Shown: positions 30,587-39,382, counted from the stretch's first letter. The stretch: 64,000 nt of DNA from Pseudomonas sp. GD03919 (GCF_029814935.1 NZ_CP104582.1:1-64000), one strand, 5' to 3'. Made by a program: numbers and translations. The notes: a model not told the origin generated them from the letters alone.

Positions 30587-30918
30587 CTCTGTTGAAGAGC
30601 TTCGCGGCTGAAGCCGCTCCCACAATTTTATCCGCCATACCGATCAGCCCCCTCTCCCGCTTGCGGGAGAGGGCTGGGGAGAGGGGCTTTGTAGCCCGGA
30701 TGAAATCCGGGAGTGGTTTGCTCCGATGCTTCCCGGATTTCATCCAGGCTACAAGCTGGTGCGCGCGGCGCACCCTACGGTCGACGTGTCTGTAGGGTGC
30801 GCCGTGCGCACCGATTTCCACATGGCACAAACGCCCAGATAAAAAATCGTCCTAGTACATTCAGCCACTCAATTTCCCGCTCATACACTCGGCCGCACAC
30901 CTTTACGGAACGTGCGCC
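30587..30918. repeat. REP-type palindrome cluster upstream of eutB
   Basis: Four unlike palindromes stand in a row: a partial gcttcgcggctgaagccgctccc (about 30600), ccctctcccgcttgcgggagagggc (30645-30670), gtagcccgga ... catccaggctac (30691-30752), and gtgcgcgcggcgcacc ... gggtgcgccgtgcgcac (30759-30811). After them comes about 100 bases that must contain any promoter for eutB. No gene is present; eutA, which precedes eutB in Sinorhizobium, is not found here. Confidence 0.75.
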
Positions 30919-31890
30919 ATGTCTTCCATCACCGCCGACGATCTACTCAAGGCCCGCCAGCGCATTGCCGGCCTGGTGCGCCAGACGCCGTTGGAATATT
31001 CGCCCAGCCTGAGCCGCCTGTCCGGTGTGCCGGTGTGGTTGAAGCTGGAATCGCAGCAGGCCACTGGCAGCTTCAAGCTGCGCGGCGCGAGCAATGCGGT
31101 GGCGCAGCTGGATGCCGAGCAGAAGCGCCTCGGCGTGGTCACTGCCTCCACCGGCAACCATGGCCGTGCCCTTGCCTTCGCCGCCTCGCAGCAGGGCGTG
31201 AAGGCCAGCGTCTGCCTCTCCGAGCTGGTGCCGCAGAACAAGGTGCGCGCCATTCGTGAACTGGGCGCCGAGGTCGTCATCACCGGCCGCAGCCAGGACG
31301 ACGCCCAGCGCGAGGCCCTGCGCATCGCCAGTGAGCAGGGCGCCGCGTACATCCCGCCCTTCGATCATCCGCATGTGATCGCCGGCCAGGGCAGCCTGGG
31401 CCTGGAGATTCTCGAGCAGTGCCCGGATGTCTGCGAGGTGCTGTTGCCGCTGTCAGGCGGCGGTCTGTTCGCCGGCGTGGCGCTGGCGATCAAGGCGGCC
31501 AGCCCGGCCATTCGCACCCACGGCATCAGCATGCAGCTGGGCGCGGCGATGCACGCCAGCCTGCAGGCCGGCGAGCCGGTCGAGGTGGAGGAGCTGCCAA
31601 CCCTGGCCGATTCCCTCGGCGGCGGCATCGGCCTGGACAACCGTTACACCTATGCCATCACCCGCGAGCTGTGCGACCAGGTTCATCTGCTCGACGAAGC
31701 TTCCATCGCCCGCGGCATTCGCCACGCCTATCGCGAGGAGCGACTGGTAATCGAGGGCGCCGCAGCGGTCGGTATCGCTGCCCTGCTCGACGGGCTGATC
31801 GAGCCGCGTGGCCCGGTGGTCGTAGTGATCAGCGGCCGCAATATCGATATCGACCAGCACCTGCGCGTGCTCAATGGCGCCGACGCCTGA
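30919..31890 (+). CDS. eutB: Hydroxyectoine utilization dehydratase EutB
   Basis: This PLP-dependent fold-type II enzyme of the threonine dehydratase family, 323 residues, is proposed to act with EutA and EutC in turning 5-hydroxyectoine into ectoine. The Schiff-base lysine is K53 in GSFKLRGAS, and the phosphate-binding loop is LSGGGLFAGVAL. A general threonine/serine dehydratase is the alternative, but linkage to eutC, doeA and doeB favours EutB. eutC follows 10 bases downstream. Confidence 0.85.
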   Translation: MSSITADDLLKARQRIAGLVRQTPLEYSPSLSRLSGVPVWLKLESQQATGSFKLRGASNAVAQLDAEQKRLGVVTASTGNHGRALAFAASQQGVKASVCLSELVPQNKVRAIRELGAEVVITGRSQDDAQREALRIASEQGAAYIPPFDHPHVIAGQGSLGLEILEQCPDVCEVLLPLSGGGLFAGVALAIKAASPAIRTHGISMQLGAAMHASLQAGEPVEVEELPTLADSLGGGIGLDNRYTYAITRELCDQVHLLDEASIARGIRHAYREERLVIEGAAAVGIAALLDGLIEPRGPVVVVISGRNIDIDQHLRVLNGADA

Positions 31891-31900
31891 GGAGTCCTCC

Positions 31901-32878
31901 ATGGCCAAAACCCTGATTCTCAACCAGGCTGACCTGCGCGACTGCGTCGGCCTAGACGTCGATAGCCTGGCGGTGGTGGAAAACGCCTTCCGCTTGCTCG
32001 CCACGGCGCCAGTAGCCATGCCGCCGATCCTGCGTCTGGACGTGCCCGAGCATAACGGCGAGGTGGACGTGAAGACCGCTTACCTGCCCGGCGTCGCCCA
32101 TTTCGCGATCAAGGTCAGCCCCGGCTTCTTCGACAACCCCAGGCTCGGCCTGCCCAGCCTCAATGGCCTGATGATGTTGTTCTCGGCACAGACCGGCCTG
32201 GCCGATGCGCTGCTGCTGGATAACGGCTACCTCACCGCCGTGCGCACCGCGGCCGCTGGCGCCATCGCCGCCAAATGGCTGGCCCGCGAGGACGCCAAGG
32301 TGGTCGCCATCCTTGGTGCCGGCGAGCAGGCGCGCTTACAGTTGCAGGTTCTGCGCCTGGTGCGCGAGGTAAGCGAGGTGCGTATCTGGGCGCGTGATCC
32401 CGCCAAGGCCCAGGCCATGGCCGCCGAGCTGGACGATGCGCGCGCGGTGGACAGCGTCGACGCGGCGCTGGATGGCGCCGATATCGCCATCACCACCACG
32501 CCGAGTCGCGAGCCACTGATCGAGCCGCAGCATCTGCGTCCGGGCCTGCATATCACCGCCATGGGCTCGGATGCCGAGCACAAGAACGAGATCGCCCCGG
32601 CCGTGCTGGCGCGGGTCGATGCATACGTGGCTGATCGCCTGAGCCAGACCCGCGTGCTCGGTGAGCTCAATCACGCCATCGCCGCCGGCCTGGTTGCTGC
32701 GGATGCTGATTTCGCCGAACTCGGCCAGGTGATCGCCGGCCAGCGTCCCGGTCGCACCGCGCCCGCGCAGATCACCCTGTGCGACCTCACCGGTACCGGC
32801 GCCCAGGACACCGCTATCGCCAGCCTCGCCTACCAGCGCGCCGTCGCGGCCGGAAAAGGCCTCAACTTCGATTCATGA
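31901..32878 (+). CDS. eutC: Ectoine utilization protein EutC (ornithine cyclodeaminase family)
   Basis: The 325-residue product belongs to the NAD-dependent ornithine cyclodeaminase/mu-crystallin family: the nucleotide-binding motif AILGAGEQARLQLQVL, the substrate region DVKTAYLPGVAHFAIKVS and TAVRTAAAGAIAAKWLA. It is thought to cooperate with EutB in hydroxyectoine conversion. The ATG at 31901 follows GGAG; an upstream in-frame ATG at 31874 lies inside eutB. Confidence 0.87.
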   Translation: MAKTLILNQADLRDCVGLDVDSLAVVENAFRLLATAPVAMPPILRLDVPEHNGEVDVKTAYLPGVAHFAIKVSPGFFDNPRLGLPSLNGLMMLFSAQTGLADALLLDNGYLTAVRTAAAGAIAAKWLAREDAKVVAILGAGEQARLQLQVLRLVREVSEVRIWARDPAKAQAMAAELDDARAVDSVDAALDGADIAITTTPSREPLIEPQHLRPGLHITAMGSDAEHKNEIAPAVLARVDAYVADRLSQTRVLGELNHAIAAGLVAADADFAELGQVIAGQRPGRTAPAQITLCDLTGTGAQDTAIASLAYQRAVAAGKGLNFDS

Positions 32879-32880
32879 AC

Positions 32881-32943
32881 CTGTTGGAGGGGCTTTAGCC
32901 GCGACGGATACAGCGAAAGGTCGCGGCTGAAGCCCCTCCCACA
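32881..32943. repeat. REP-type palindrome between eutC and doeA
   Basis: tggaggggctttagccgcga ... tcgcggctgaagcccctccca, long complementary arms of about 20 bases. Placed inside the catabolic operon, it may limit mRNA decay or read-through. Confidence 0.85.
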
Positions 32944-32979
32944 TCAGCACTGTCGAGCATCACTAACGGGGACTCATCC

Positions 32980-34170
32980 ATGTCCGAAATCGTCGTCAAC
33001 CTCCCCTTCAGCCGGGAGGAATATGCCCAGCGCCTGGCCAAGACGCGCAGCGCCATGCAGGCCAGGGGCATCGAACTGCTAATCGTCACCGATCCGTCCA
33101 ACATGGCCTGGCTCACCGGCTATGACGGCTGGTCGTTCTACGTGCACCAGTGCGTGCTGCTGGCGCTCGATGGCGAGCCGGTCTGGTACGGCCGTGGCCA
33201 GGATGCCAACGGCGCCAAGCGCACGGTGTTCATGCAGCAGAGCAATATCGTCGGCTACCCCGATCACTACGTGCAGTCCACCGAGCGCCACCCGATGGAC
33301 TACCTGTCCAAGGAGGTTATCGCCGCACGTGGCTGGGACAAGCTCAGCATCGGCGTCGAGCTGGACAACTACTACTTCAGCGCCGCCGCCTATGGCTCGC
33401 TGCAGCGAAATCTGCCCAACGCGCGCTTCGTCGATTCGACTGCGTTGGTCAACTGGCAGCGGGCGATCAAGTCGCCTACCGAGATTGGCTACATGCGCAT
33501 CGCGGCGAAGATCGTCGAGCAGATGCACGCGGCGATCTTCGACAAGATCGAGCCGGGCCTGCGCAAGAACGAGCTGGTCGCCGAGATCTACCGCACCGGC
33601 ATCCTCGGTGCCGACGGCCATGGCGGCGACTACCCGGCCATCGTGCCGCTGCTACCCACCGGCGCCGATGCCAGTGCGCCGCACCTGACCTGGGACGACT
33701 CGCCGATGATCAGCGGCGCCGGCACCTTCTTCGAGATCGCCGGCTGCTACAAGCGCTACCACTGCCCGCTGTCGCGCACCATCTACCTGGGCAAGCCGCC
33801 GCAGCATTTCCTCGACGGCGAGAAGGCCGTGGTCGAAGGCATCGCCGCCGGCCTGGAGGCCGCCAAGCCGGGCAACACCACCGGCGATATCGCCCGCGCC
33901 TTCTTCAAGGTGCTGGAGAAATTCGGCATCCACAAGGACAGCCGCTGCGGCTACCCCATCGGCATCAGTTATCCGCCGGACTGGGGCGAGCGCACCATGA
34001 GCCTGCGCCCGAGCGACGAAAGCGTGCTGCAGCCGGGGATGACCTTCCACTTCATGCCCGGCCTGTGGCTGGACGACTGGGGCCTGGAGATCACCGAATC
34101 GATCCTGATCACCGACAGCGGCGTGGAAACCCTCTGCGACGTACCGCGCAAGCTGTTCGTGAAGGATTGA
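32980..34170 (+). CDS. doeA: Ectoine hydrolase DoeA
   Basis: DoeA (EutD) opens the ectoine ring to N-acetyl-2,4-diaminobutyrate. The 396-residue product is an M24 (aminopeptidase P-like) family protein: an N-terminal creatinase-like domain (IVTDPSNMAWLTGYDGWSFY) and a C-terminal pita-bread domain (PGLRKNELVAEIYRTG, ISGAGTFFEIAGCYKRYHC, MTFHFMPGLWLDDWGLEITE). Unlike true aminopeptidases the metal ligands are not the canonical set, as expected of DoeA. Good spacing to its Shine-Dalgarno-like ggggact. doeB follows after a REP palindrome. Confidence 0.92.
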   Translation: MSEIVVNLPFSREEYAQRLAKTRSAMQARGIELLIVTDPSNMAWLTGYDGWSFYVHQCVLLALDGEPVWYGRGQDANGAKRTVFMQQSNIVGYPDHYVQSTERHPMDYLSKEVIAARGWDKLSIGVELDNYYFSAAAYGSLQRNLPNARFVDSTALVNWQRAIKSPTEIGYMRIAAKIVEQMHAAIFDKIEPGLRKNELVAEIYRTGILGADGHGGDYPAIVPLLPTGADASAPHLTWDDSPMISGAGTFFEIAGCYKRYHCPLSRTIYLGKPPQHFLDGEKAVVEGIAAGLEAAKPGNTTGDIARAFFKVLEKFGIHKDSRCGYPIGISYPPDWGERTMSLRPSDESVLQPGMTFHFMPGLWLDDWGLEITESILITDSGVETLCDVPRKLFVKD

Positions 34171-34181
34171 TGCCGCTTGAT

Positions 34182-34243
34182 TGTAGGAGCCGGCTTGCCG
34201 GCGATCCGCATCAACAAGGCATCGCTGGCAAGCCAGCTCCTAC
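34182..34243. repeat. REP-type palindrome between doeA and doeB
   Basis: tgtaggagccggcttgccgg ... ctggcaagccagctcctacg, imperfect arms around a 20-base centre. Confidence 0.82.
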
Positions 34244-34289
34244 GAAAAGCGGCGCTATCGAGACATCCACTTATGCCGGGCTTTGCACC

Positions 34290-35291
34290 ATGACCCAACT
34301 GCGCGATAACCCCATCAGCCCCACGGTCGATTTCGACCGTGACGGCGTACAACACGGCTTCCTTAAGCTGCCCTATTCCCGCGACGACTCGGCCTGGGGC
34401 GCGGTGATGATCCCGGTGACCGTGGTGAAGAACGGCAGCGGCCCCACCGCGCTGCTTACCGGCGGCAACCACGGCGACGAATACGAAGGCCCGTTGGCGT
34501 TGAGCAAACTGGCCCAGCGCCTGCGCGCCGAGGACGTCAGCGGTCGGGTGATCATCGTGCCGTTCATGAACGCCCCGGCGGTGCAGGCTGGCACCCGCAC
34601 CTCGCCAATCGACAAGGGCAATCTCAACCGCAGCTTCCCCGGCAAGCCGGATGGCACGGTGACGCAGAAGATCGCCGATTACTTCCAGCGCACGCTGCTG
34701 CCGCTGGCCGACGTGGTGCTGGATATCCACTCCGGCGGCAAGACCCTGGACTTCCTGCCGTTCGCCGCCTGCCACATGTTGCCGGATGCGGCCCAGGACG
34801 CTGCCTGCACCGCCGGCATGCGCGCCTTCGCCGCGCCCTACTGCATGCGCATGCTGGAACTCGATGCAGTGGGCATGTACGACACCGCCGCCGAGGAGCT
34901 GGGCAAGGTGTTCGTCACCACCGAACTGGGTGGCGGCGGTAGCAGCACGGCGAAAAGCCTGGCCATCGCCGAGCGCGGGGTGCGCAACCTGCTGATCCAC
35001 TTCGGCTTGCTGCAGGGTGAAATCGAAGCCGCCGAGTCCGTGATGCTCGATATGCCCGACGGCGACTGCTTCGTCGCCAGCGAAGACGACGGCCTGCTGG
35101 AAATGTGCCGTGACCTCGGCGATACGGTGGAAAAGGGCGAGGTGATCGCCCGCGTACACAGCGCCCGTCGCACCGGCGAGCCGGCCCGTGAATACCGCGC
35201 CAAACGTAGCGGCCTGCTCGCTGCCCGGCACTTCCCCGGGCTGGTGAAAAGTGGTGATACCCTCGCGGTCATCGCCGAGGTGGTGAGTTGA
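34290..35291 (+). CDS. doeB: N(alpha)-acetyl-L-2,4-diaminobutyrate deacetylase DoeB
   Basis: DoeB (EutE) releases acetate to give 2,4-diaminobutyrate. The 333-residue product is a zinc-dependent AspA/AstE-type deacylase: GGNHGDEYEGP carries the HxxE zinc ligands, DIHSGG the second His, and MRMLELDAVGMY and TTELGGGGSS line the active site. The ATG at 34290 gives the usual family start; no strong ribosome site precedes it, and the open frame extends far upstream inside doeA. Confidence 0.92.
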   Translation: MTQLRDNPISPTVDFDRDGVQHGFLKLPYSRDDSAWGAVMIPVTVVKNGSGPTALLTGGNHGDEYEGPLALSKLAQRLRAEDVSGRVIIVPFMNAPAVQAGTRTSPIDKGNLNRSFPGKPDGTVTQKIADYFQRTLLPLADVVLDIHSGGKTLDFLPFAACHMLPDAAQDAACTAGMRAFAAPYCMRMLELDAVGMYDTAAEELGKVFVTTELGGGGSSTAKSLAIAERGVRNLLIHFGLLQGEIEAAESVMLDMPDGDCFVASEDDGLLEMCRDLGDTVEKGEVIARVHSARRTGEPAREYRAKRSGLLAARHFPGLVKSGDTLAVIAEVVS

Positions 35292-35416
35292 GAAACCCAA
35301 CCTGCAGCCGCTGTGAGAGCGCCTGGCCATGCTCATGAACGCCGGTAAGGCAAAAACTTCGCGAGCAAGCTCGCTCCTACAGGCCTCGCATCGTTCCCAA
35401 GATAGGCGTACTGCCG

Positions 35417-35893
35417 ATGCACAAGCTCGACCGCTATGACCTGAAGATCCTGCGCATCCTCGAAGGCGACGGGCGGATCACCAAGTCGGCCCTGGCCGAG
35501 GCGATCAACCTGTCGGTGACGCCTGCCTGGGAGCGGGTGCGCAAGCTGGAAAGCGCCGGGCTGATTAAGGGCTACCGCGCGCAGATCGATTGGGCAGCGC
35601 TGTTTCGCAGCCAACAGGTGCTGGTGGAAATCACCCTGGCCCGCCACACCGCGCAGGACATGCGCCGCTTCGAGCAGCGCCTGAGCGAGGCGCCGGAGGT
35701 GGGCTTCTGCTACGCCACCGGTGGCGGCGTCGATTACATCGCGATGATCCGCGCCCGCGACATCGACCACTACCAGCGCTTCATCGACCAACTGCTGCTG
35801 GAAGACCTCGGCATCGAGCGCTACTTCACTTACATCGTCACCAAGACCATCAAGGCGGACACGGCAGGTGCGCCCGCAGAACTGGACGACTAA
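35417..35893 (+). CDS. doeX: Lrp/AsnC-family regulator of ectoine catabolism (DoeX/AsnC)
   Basis: The 158-residue product has an N-terminal helix-turn-helix (ILEGDGRITKSALAEAINLSVTPAWERV) and a C-terminal ligand-binding RAM domain (RSQQVLVEITLARHTAQDMRRFE). Lrp/AsnC proteins are octamer-forming feast/famine regulators; this one lies directly after doeB as in Halomonas and other ectoine degraders. Together with EnuR it gives the cluster two regulators. Confidence 0.87.
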   Translation: MHKLDRYDLKILRILEGDGRITKSALAEAINLSVTPAWERVRKLESAGLIKGYRAQIDWAALFRSQQVLVEITLARHTAQDMRRFEQRLSEAPEVGFCYATGGGVDYIAMIRARDIDHYQRFIDQLLLEDLGIERYFTYIVTKTIKADTAGAPAELDD

Positions 35894-36385
35894 GGTACGC
35901 CACCATGAGATGTCGGGCATCTGGTGGGTTAGCCGCTTGCCGAGGTGACCGAGCGTTTCACCCCATTTGGCTGCGGCGTAACCCACCATCGGAGCGCTAC
36001 GTTTCATCGCCTGGTGGGTTACGCGCCGCGATAGTGGGCATCTTCGATTCACGTTCAGCGTCGCTAACCCACTCTACAGTCAGTGGCTCGACCAGCCGTC
36101 CTCGCGTGAGGTGGCAGCAGCGCTTCGCCTTCACCGCCGTCAGGCCATCGCCGTGGCCTTAACGGCCTGTGAGGGCGGCTCAGCCGGAGGGGCGCAATTG
36201 GGTGCGAATGGTCGGGAATACGAAGGCATAAGCGGTAACCCGTTCGTCGACTCGTCTCGCTTGAAAATGAACCAAAGACTTTTCCCGGGAGTCCGTCTCC
36301 GGGACGGGTAGGAGGCTCGTTTTCGATGCAATGCCTTGATTCGGAAAGGCTTCCGCGCAAAGGCCAATCACCAGGGTCACTGGGT
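35894..36385. other. Long intergenic/leader region with palindromes before the NlpC/P60 gene
   Basis: The first half holds a palindrome, tggtgggttagccgc ... gcggcgtaacccacca (about 35920-35989), and a related tggtgggttacgcg ... gctaacccac. The second half (36090-36385) has hairpin potential at tcccgggag ... ctccggga (36284-36303), gccttgattcggaaaggc and ccagggtcactgg just before the gene. I see no gene and no riboswitch family that I can name. Confidence 0.45.
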
Positions 36386-36892
36386 TTGAATAAATTCTTC
36401 ATGTCATTTTGTCTGGGAGGCGCTCTTTTACTGGGAATTTGTACCCAAGCCTCCGCCACCTTTCGCATTCACACCATTCCAGCCACTGCGCCAGCGGCCG
36501 TGCCCAAACCGGCCAGCGAAGTGATCGACCGCGCCCTCGGTGCACTGGGCACGCCTTACCGCTGGGGCGGTACCAACCTGCGTCACGGCTTCGATTGCAG
36601 CGGCCTGGTGCAATATGCCTTCAAGACTCAGGACGACCTCGACCTGCCACGCACCTCGCGCGCACTGTCACGCGTGGATGCACCGTCGGTGAAGCGCAGC
36701 GATCTGCAGCCGGGTGATCTGCTGTTCTTCCGCATTCGCAGCCGCTCGGTGGATCACGTGGCCATCTACATCGGTGAGGGCCGCTTCGTCCACGCGCCAC
36801 GGCGCGGCACCAAGGTGCGCATCGACCGCCTCAACAATTCGTACTGGCAGCGGCATTTCCAACTGGCCAAGCGGGTGGTGCCGGAGGCTTGA
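36386..36892 (+). CDS. NlpC/P60-family peptidoglycan endopeptidase
   Basis: The product is an exported cysteine peptidase that cuts peptide stems of peptidoglycan. It has about 168 residues with signal peptide NKFFMSFCLGGALLLGICTQASA, then the NlpC/P60 domain: GTPYRWGGTNLRHGFDCSG (catalytic Cys), DHVAIYIG (His) and FVHAPRRG. Start is uncertain: TTG at 36386 gives a signal peptide with a basic N-region; ATG at 36401 gives a shorter one; ATG at 36326 adds an unlikely leader. It is not obviously linked to ectoine use. Confidence 0.85.
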   Translation: MNKFFMSFCLGGALLLGICTQASATFRIHTIPATAPAAVPKPASEVIDRALGALGTPYRWGGTNLRHGFDCSGLVQYAFKTQDDLDLPRTSRALSRVDAPSVKRSDLQPGDLLFFRIRSRSVDHVAIYIGEGRFVHAPRRGTKVRIDRLNNSYWQRHFQLAKRVVPEA

Positions 36893-37004
36893 GTAAGCGA
36901 CGGCGCAACCTTTCATCCGAGCGGCCTGGCCGCTCGTGGGGAAACCTATCCCGTGGGTCAACAACGCGCTAGAATGCGCGCCGCTCGTGGCCATGTCGGC
37001 TGCG

Positions 37005-37043
37005 GCAGTGGGTTCCCTCACCCCACTTCATGAAAAAGGACAT
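37005..37043 (+). promoter_or_regulatory. preQ1-I riboswitch upstream of the queuosine precursor transporter
   Basis: The segment has the compact preQ1-I layout: stem GTGGG (37008-37012) / CCCAC (37022-37026), conserved loop start GGTTCCC and CACCCC, and an A-rich tail GAAAAAGGA (37032-37040) that can thread into the stem as a pseudoknot. The tail contains the Shine-Dalgarno AAGGA, so ligand binding would hide it and block translation. A -10-like TAGAAT lies at 36970-36975. Confidence 0.78.
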
Positions 37044-37047
37044 CGAT

Positions 37048-37698
37048 ATGACCCTGATTCCTGCGTCGGTCAGTCGGCCCGTGCTGGCCGGCCTGATCGC
37101 CTTCCATATCCTCATCATCATCGCCAGCAACTACCTGGTGCAGCTGCCGATCACCCTGTTCGGCTGGCATACCACCTGGGGTGCGTTCAGTTTCCCGTTC
37201 ATCTTCCTGGCCACTGACCTGACCGTGCGCCTGATCGGCAAGCATGCCGCGCGTGTGGTGATCGCCCGGGTGATGCTGCCGGCGCTGCTCGCCTCCTATG
37301 TGGTGTCGGTGCTGTTCCACGAAGGCGCCTTCGGCGGCCTGATGGCGCTGGGCGAATTCAACCTGTTCGTCTTCCGTATCGCCGTGGCCAGTTTCCTGGC
37401 CTACGCCTTCGGCCAGTTGCTCGATATCCAGGTGTTCGACCGCCTGCGGCAGATGCGCCAGTGGTGGGTCGCGCCAACGGCCTCGACCATCCTCGGCAAC
37501 CTGCTCGATACCTTCCTGTTCTTCTCGGTGGCCTTCTGGCGCAGCGACGATCCGTTCATGGCGGCCAACTGGGTGGAGATCGCCACGGTGGACTACGTGA
37601 TCAAGCTGGCCATCAGCCTGATCCTCTTCGTGCCGCTGTACGGCATGCTGCTCAGTGCCATCGTGCGGGCGTTACCGCAGCGTATCGCCACAGCCTGA
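37048..37698 (+). CDS. yhhQ: 7-cyano-7-deazaguanine/preQ1 transporter, YhhQ (VUT) family
   Basis: This inner-membrane importer of queuosine precursors has 216 residues and about six hydrophobic segments; LAGLIAFHILIIIASNYLVQ at the N-terminus, FSFPFIFLATDLTVRLIGK and GNLLDTFLFFSVAFW are family hallmarks. The ATG at 37048 was chosen because the Shine-Dalgarno AAGGA (37036-37040) is correctly spaced for it; the upstream in-frame ATG at 37030 lies inside the preQ1 riboswitch. The gene splits the ectoine genes doeAB and doeCD but is functionally unrelated. Confidence 0.9.
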   Translation: MTLIPASVSRPVLAGLIAFHILIIIASNYLVQLPITLFGWHTTWGAFSFPFIFLATDLTVRLIGKHAARVVIARVMLPALLASYVVSVLFHEGAFGGLMALGEFNLFVFRIAVASFLAYAFGQLLDIQVFDRLRQMRQWWVAPTASTILGNLLDTFLFFSVAFWRSDDPFMAANWVEIATVDYVIKLAISLILFVPLYGMLLSAIVRALPQRIATA

Positions 37699-37707
37699 GC
37701 TGAATCC

Positions 37708-37767
37708 GTAGCCCGGATGCAATCCGGGAATGTTCTGTGCCCTGCCCCGGATTTCATCCGGGCTATG
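37708..37767. repeat. REP-type palindrome
   Basis: gtagcccggatgcaatccggg ... ccccggatttcatccgggctat. The right half is the intact form of the sequence into which the IS1111 element at 41235 has inserted. Confidence 0.87.
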
Positions 37768-37898
37768 CCACACGAGAATTCTCCTATTGCCCCGCCACCT
37801 TCAGAAAAAACTGCGGTCGCGCCTACCCGGCTTGGAAAAAACGCCAAGCCGCCCTTCCCTAGCATGTCTCTCATGCCCATCGGCCCGGAGACATCGCC

Positions 37899-39362
37899 AT
37901 GCCCCTCGACCATCCCCTGTTGTTCAAATCGCTGTGCTATGTCGACGGTCACTGGCTGCACAGTGACGATGGCGCCAGCATCGCGGTGCAGAACCCCGCC
38001 GACCAGAGCGTGATCGGCCATGTGCCGATGCTTGGCCAGGCGCAGATCACTTCCGCCGTCGACGCCGCCCAACGTGCCTTCGCCGACTGGCGCGAGCAGA
38101 GCCTGGAGAGCCGTGCCGGCCTACTGCGCCGCTGGGCCGAGCTGATCCTGCAGCATCAGGAAGATCTGGCGCGCATCCTCAGTCAGGAACAGGGCAAGCC
38201 GTTGGCCGAAGCCCGTGGCGAGATCCGTTACGCCGCCAGCTTCATCCCATGGTTCGCCGAAGAGGCGCGCAGGCTCTATGGCCAGACCATTCCCAGCCAT
38301 ATCCCCGGTGCCCAGCTCGGTACGCTGAAGGAGCCGGTCGGCGTTTGCGCCCTGCTCACACCCTGGAATTTCCCCAGTGCGATGATCACCCGCAAGGCGG
38401 CTGCGGCCCTGGCCGCCGGCTGCACCGTGGTGGTCAAGCCGGCGCACGAGACGCCCTACAGCGCCTTCGCCCTGGCCCAGTTAGCCGAGGAAGCCGGCTT
38501 GCCTGCCGGTGTGTTCAATGTGGTGTTGGGCGAGCCGCAGATGACCATGGAAACCCTGGTCAAGGACACGCGGGTGCGCTCGGTTAGCTTCACCGGCTCG
38601 ACCCGCGTCGGCAAGCTGGTGCTGCAGGCTGCCGCTGAGGATGTGAAGAAAGTGGCGCTGGAGTTGGGTGGCAACGCGCCGCTGATCGTCTGCGCTGATG
38701 TCGATCTCGATCACGCCGTGCAGGTGGCGCTGGATGCCAAGTTCCAGACCTCTGGCCAGGACTGCTGCGCCGCCAACCGCATTCTGGTCGAGCGACCGGT
38801 GTACGAAGAATTTCTACAGCGCTTCGCCAAGGCCGTGCGCGACCTGCGCGTCGGCCCTGGCCATGACGCGCGCAACCAGATCGGTCCGCTGATGCACCAG
38901 GCTGCGTTGGACGTAACAGCTGCACGGGTTGCCGATGCCATCGAACAGGGCGCGCGCCTGCTGGTCGGAGGTGAGCCCCATGCGCTGGGCGGCTGGTTCT
39001 GGCAGCCGACGCTGTTGGCCGACGTTACCGATAGCATGCGCATCTACCGCGAGGAGAACTTCGCCCCCATCGCCGGTGTGCGCGCTTTCGACACCCTAGA
39101 GCAAGCCGTGGCCATGGCCAACGACACCGAATACGGTCTGGCCGCCTACATTTGTTCCAACCGCGTGGACGTCGTCCACCCGCTGATCCGCCGCCTCGAC
39201 CACGCCATGGTGGCGGTCAACGGCACCAAGTTCACCGGCCACCCGATCCCATTCGGTGGTATGAAAGCCTCAGGCCTCGGCCGCGAGGGCGGCACGGAAG
39301 GCTTCGAGCCCTTCGTCGAAACCAAGTACTTCTGCATTCATCACCAGGGTCAGCGTTACTGA
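37899..39362 (+). CDS. doeC: Aldehyde dehydrogenase DoeC (aspartate-semialdehyde to aspartate)
   Basis: The 487-residue NAD(P)-dependent aldehyde dehydrogenase is related to succinate-semialdehyde dehydrogenases. Visible motifs are TPWNFPSAMITRKAAAALAA, VVVKPAHETP, FTGSTRVGKLV, the general base E in ALELGGNAPLI and the nucleophilic Cys in SGQDCCAANR. Next to doeD it is best read as DoeC, the last step giving L-aspartate; GabD is the alternative. It starts behind ggagacatcgcc and is 20 bases upstream of doeD. Confidence 0.85.
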   Translation: MPLDHPLLFKSLCYVDGHWLHSDDGASIAVQNPADQSVIGHVPMLGQAQITSAVDAAQRAFADWREQSLESRAGLLRRWAELILQHQEDLARILSQEQGKPLAEARGEIRYAASFIPWFAEEARRLYGQTIPSHIPGAQLGTLKEPVGVCALLTPWNFPSAMITRKAAAALAAGCTVVVKPAHETPYSAFALAQLAEEAGLPAGVFNVVLGEPQMTMETLVKDTRVRSVSFTGSTRVGKLVLQAAAEDVKKVALELGGNAPLIVCADVDLDHAVQVALDAKFQTSGQDCCAANRILVERPVYEEFLQRFAKAVRDLRVGPGHDARNQIGPLMHQAALDVTAARVADAIEQGARLLVGGEPHALGGWFWQPTLLADVTDSMRIYREENFAPIAGVRAFDTLEQAVAMANDTEYGLAAYICSNRVDVVHPLIRRLDHAMVAVNGTKFTGHPIPFGGMKASGLGREGGTEGFEPFVETKYFCIHHQGQRY

Positions 39363-39382
39363 GCCCATCCGGAGGATTACCC

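Noticed and set aside
30919-32878. Biosynthetic threonine dehydratase and ornithine cyclodeaminase
   Set aside because: General family matches, but the tight linkage with doeA, doeB, enuR and ehu genes makes EutB and EutC the better reading.
36090-36385. Possible known riboswitch (for example cobalamin or cyclic-di-GMP) before the NlpC/P60 gene
   Set aside because: None of the conserved boxes of these classes could be found by eye; reported only as an unnamed structured leader.
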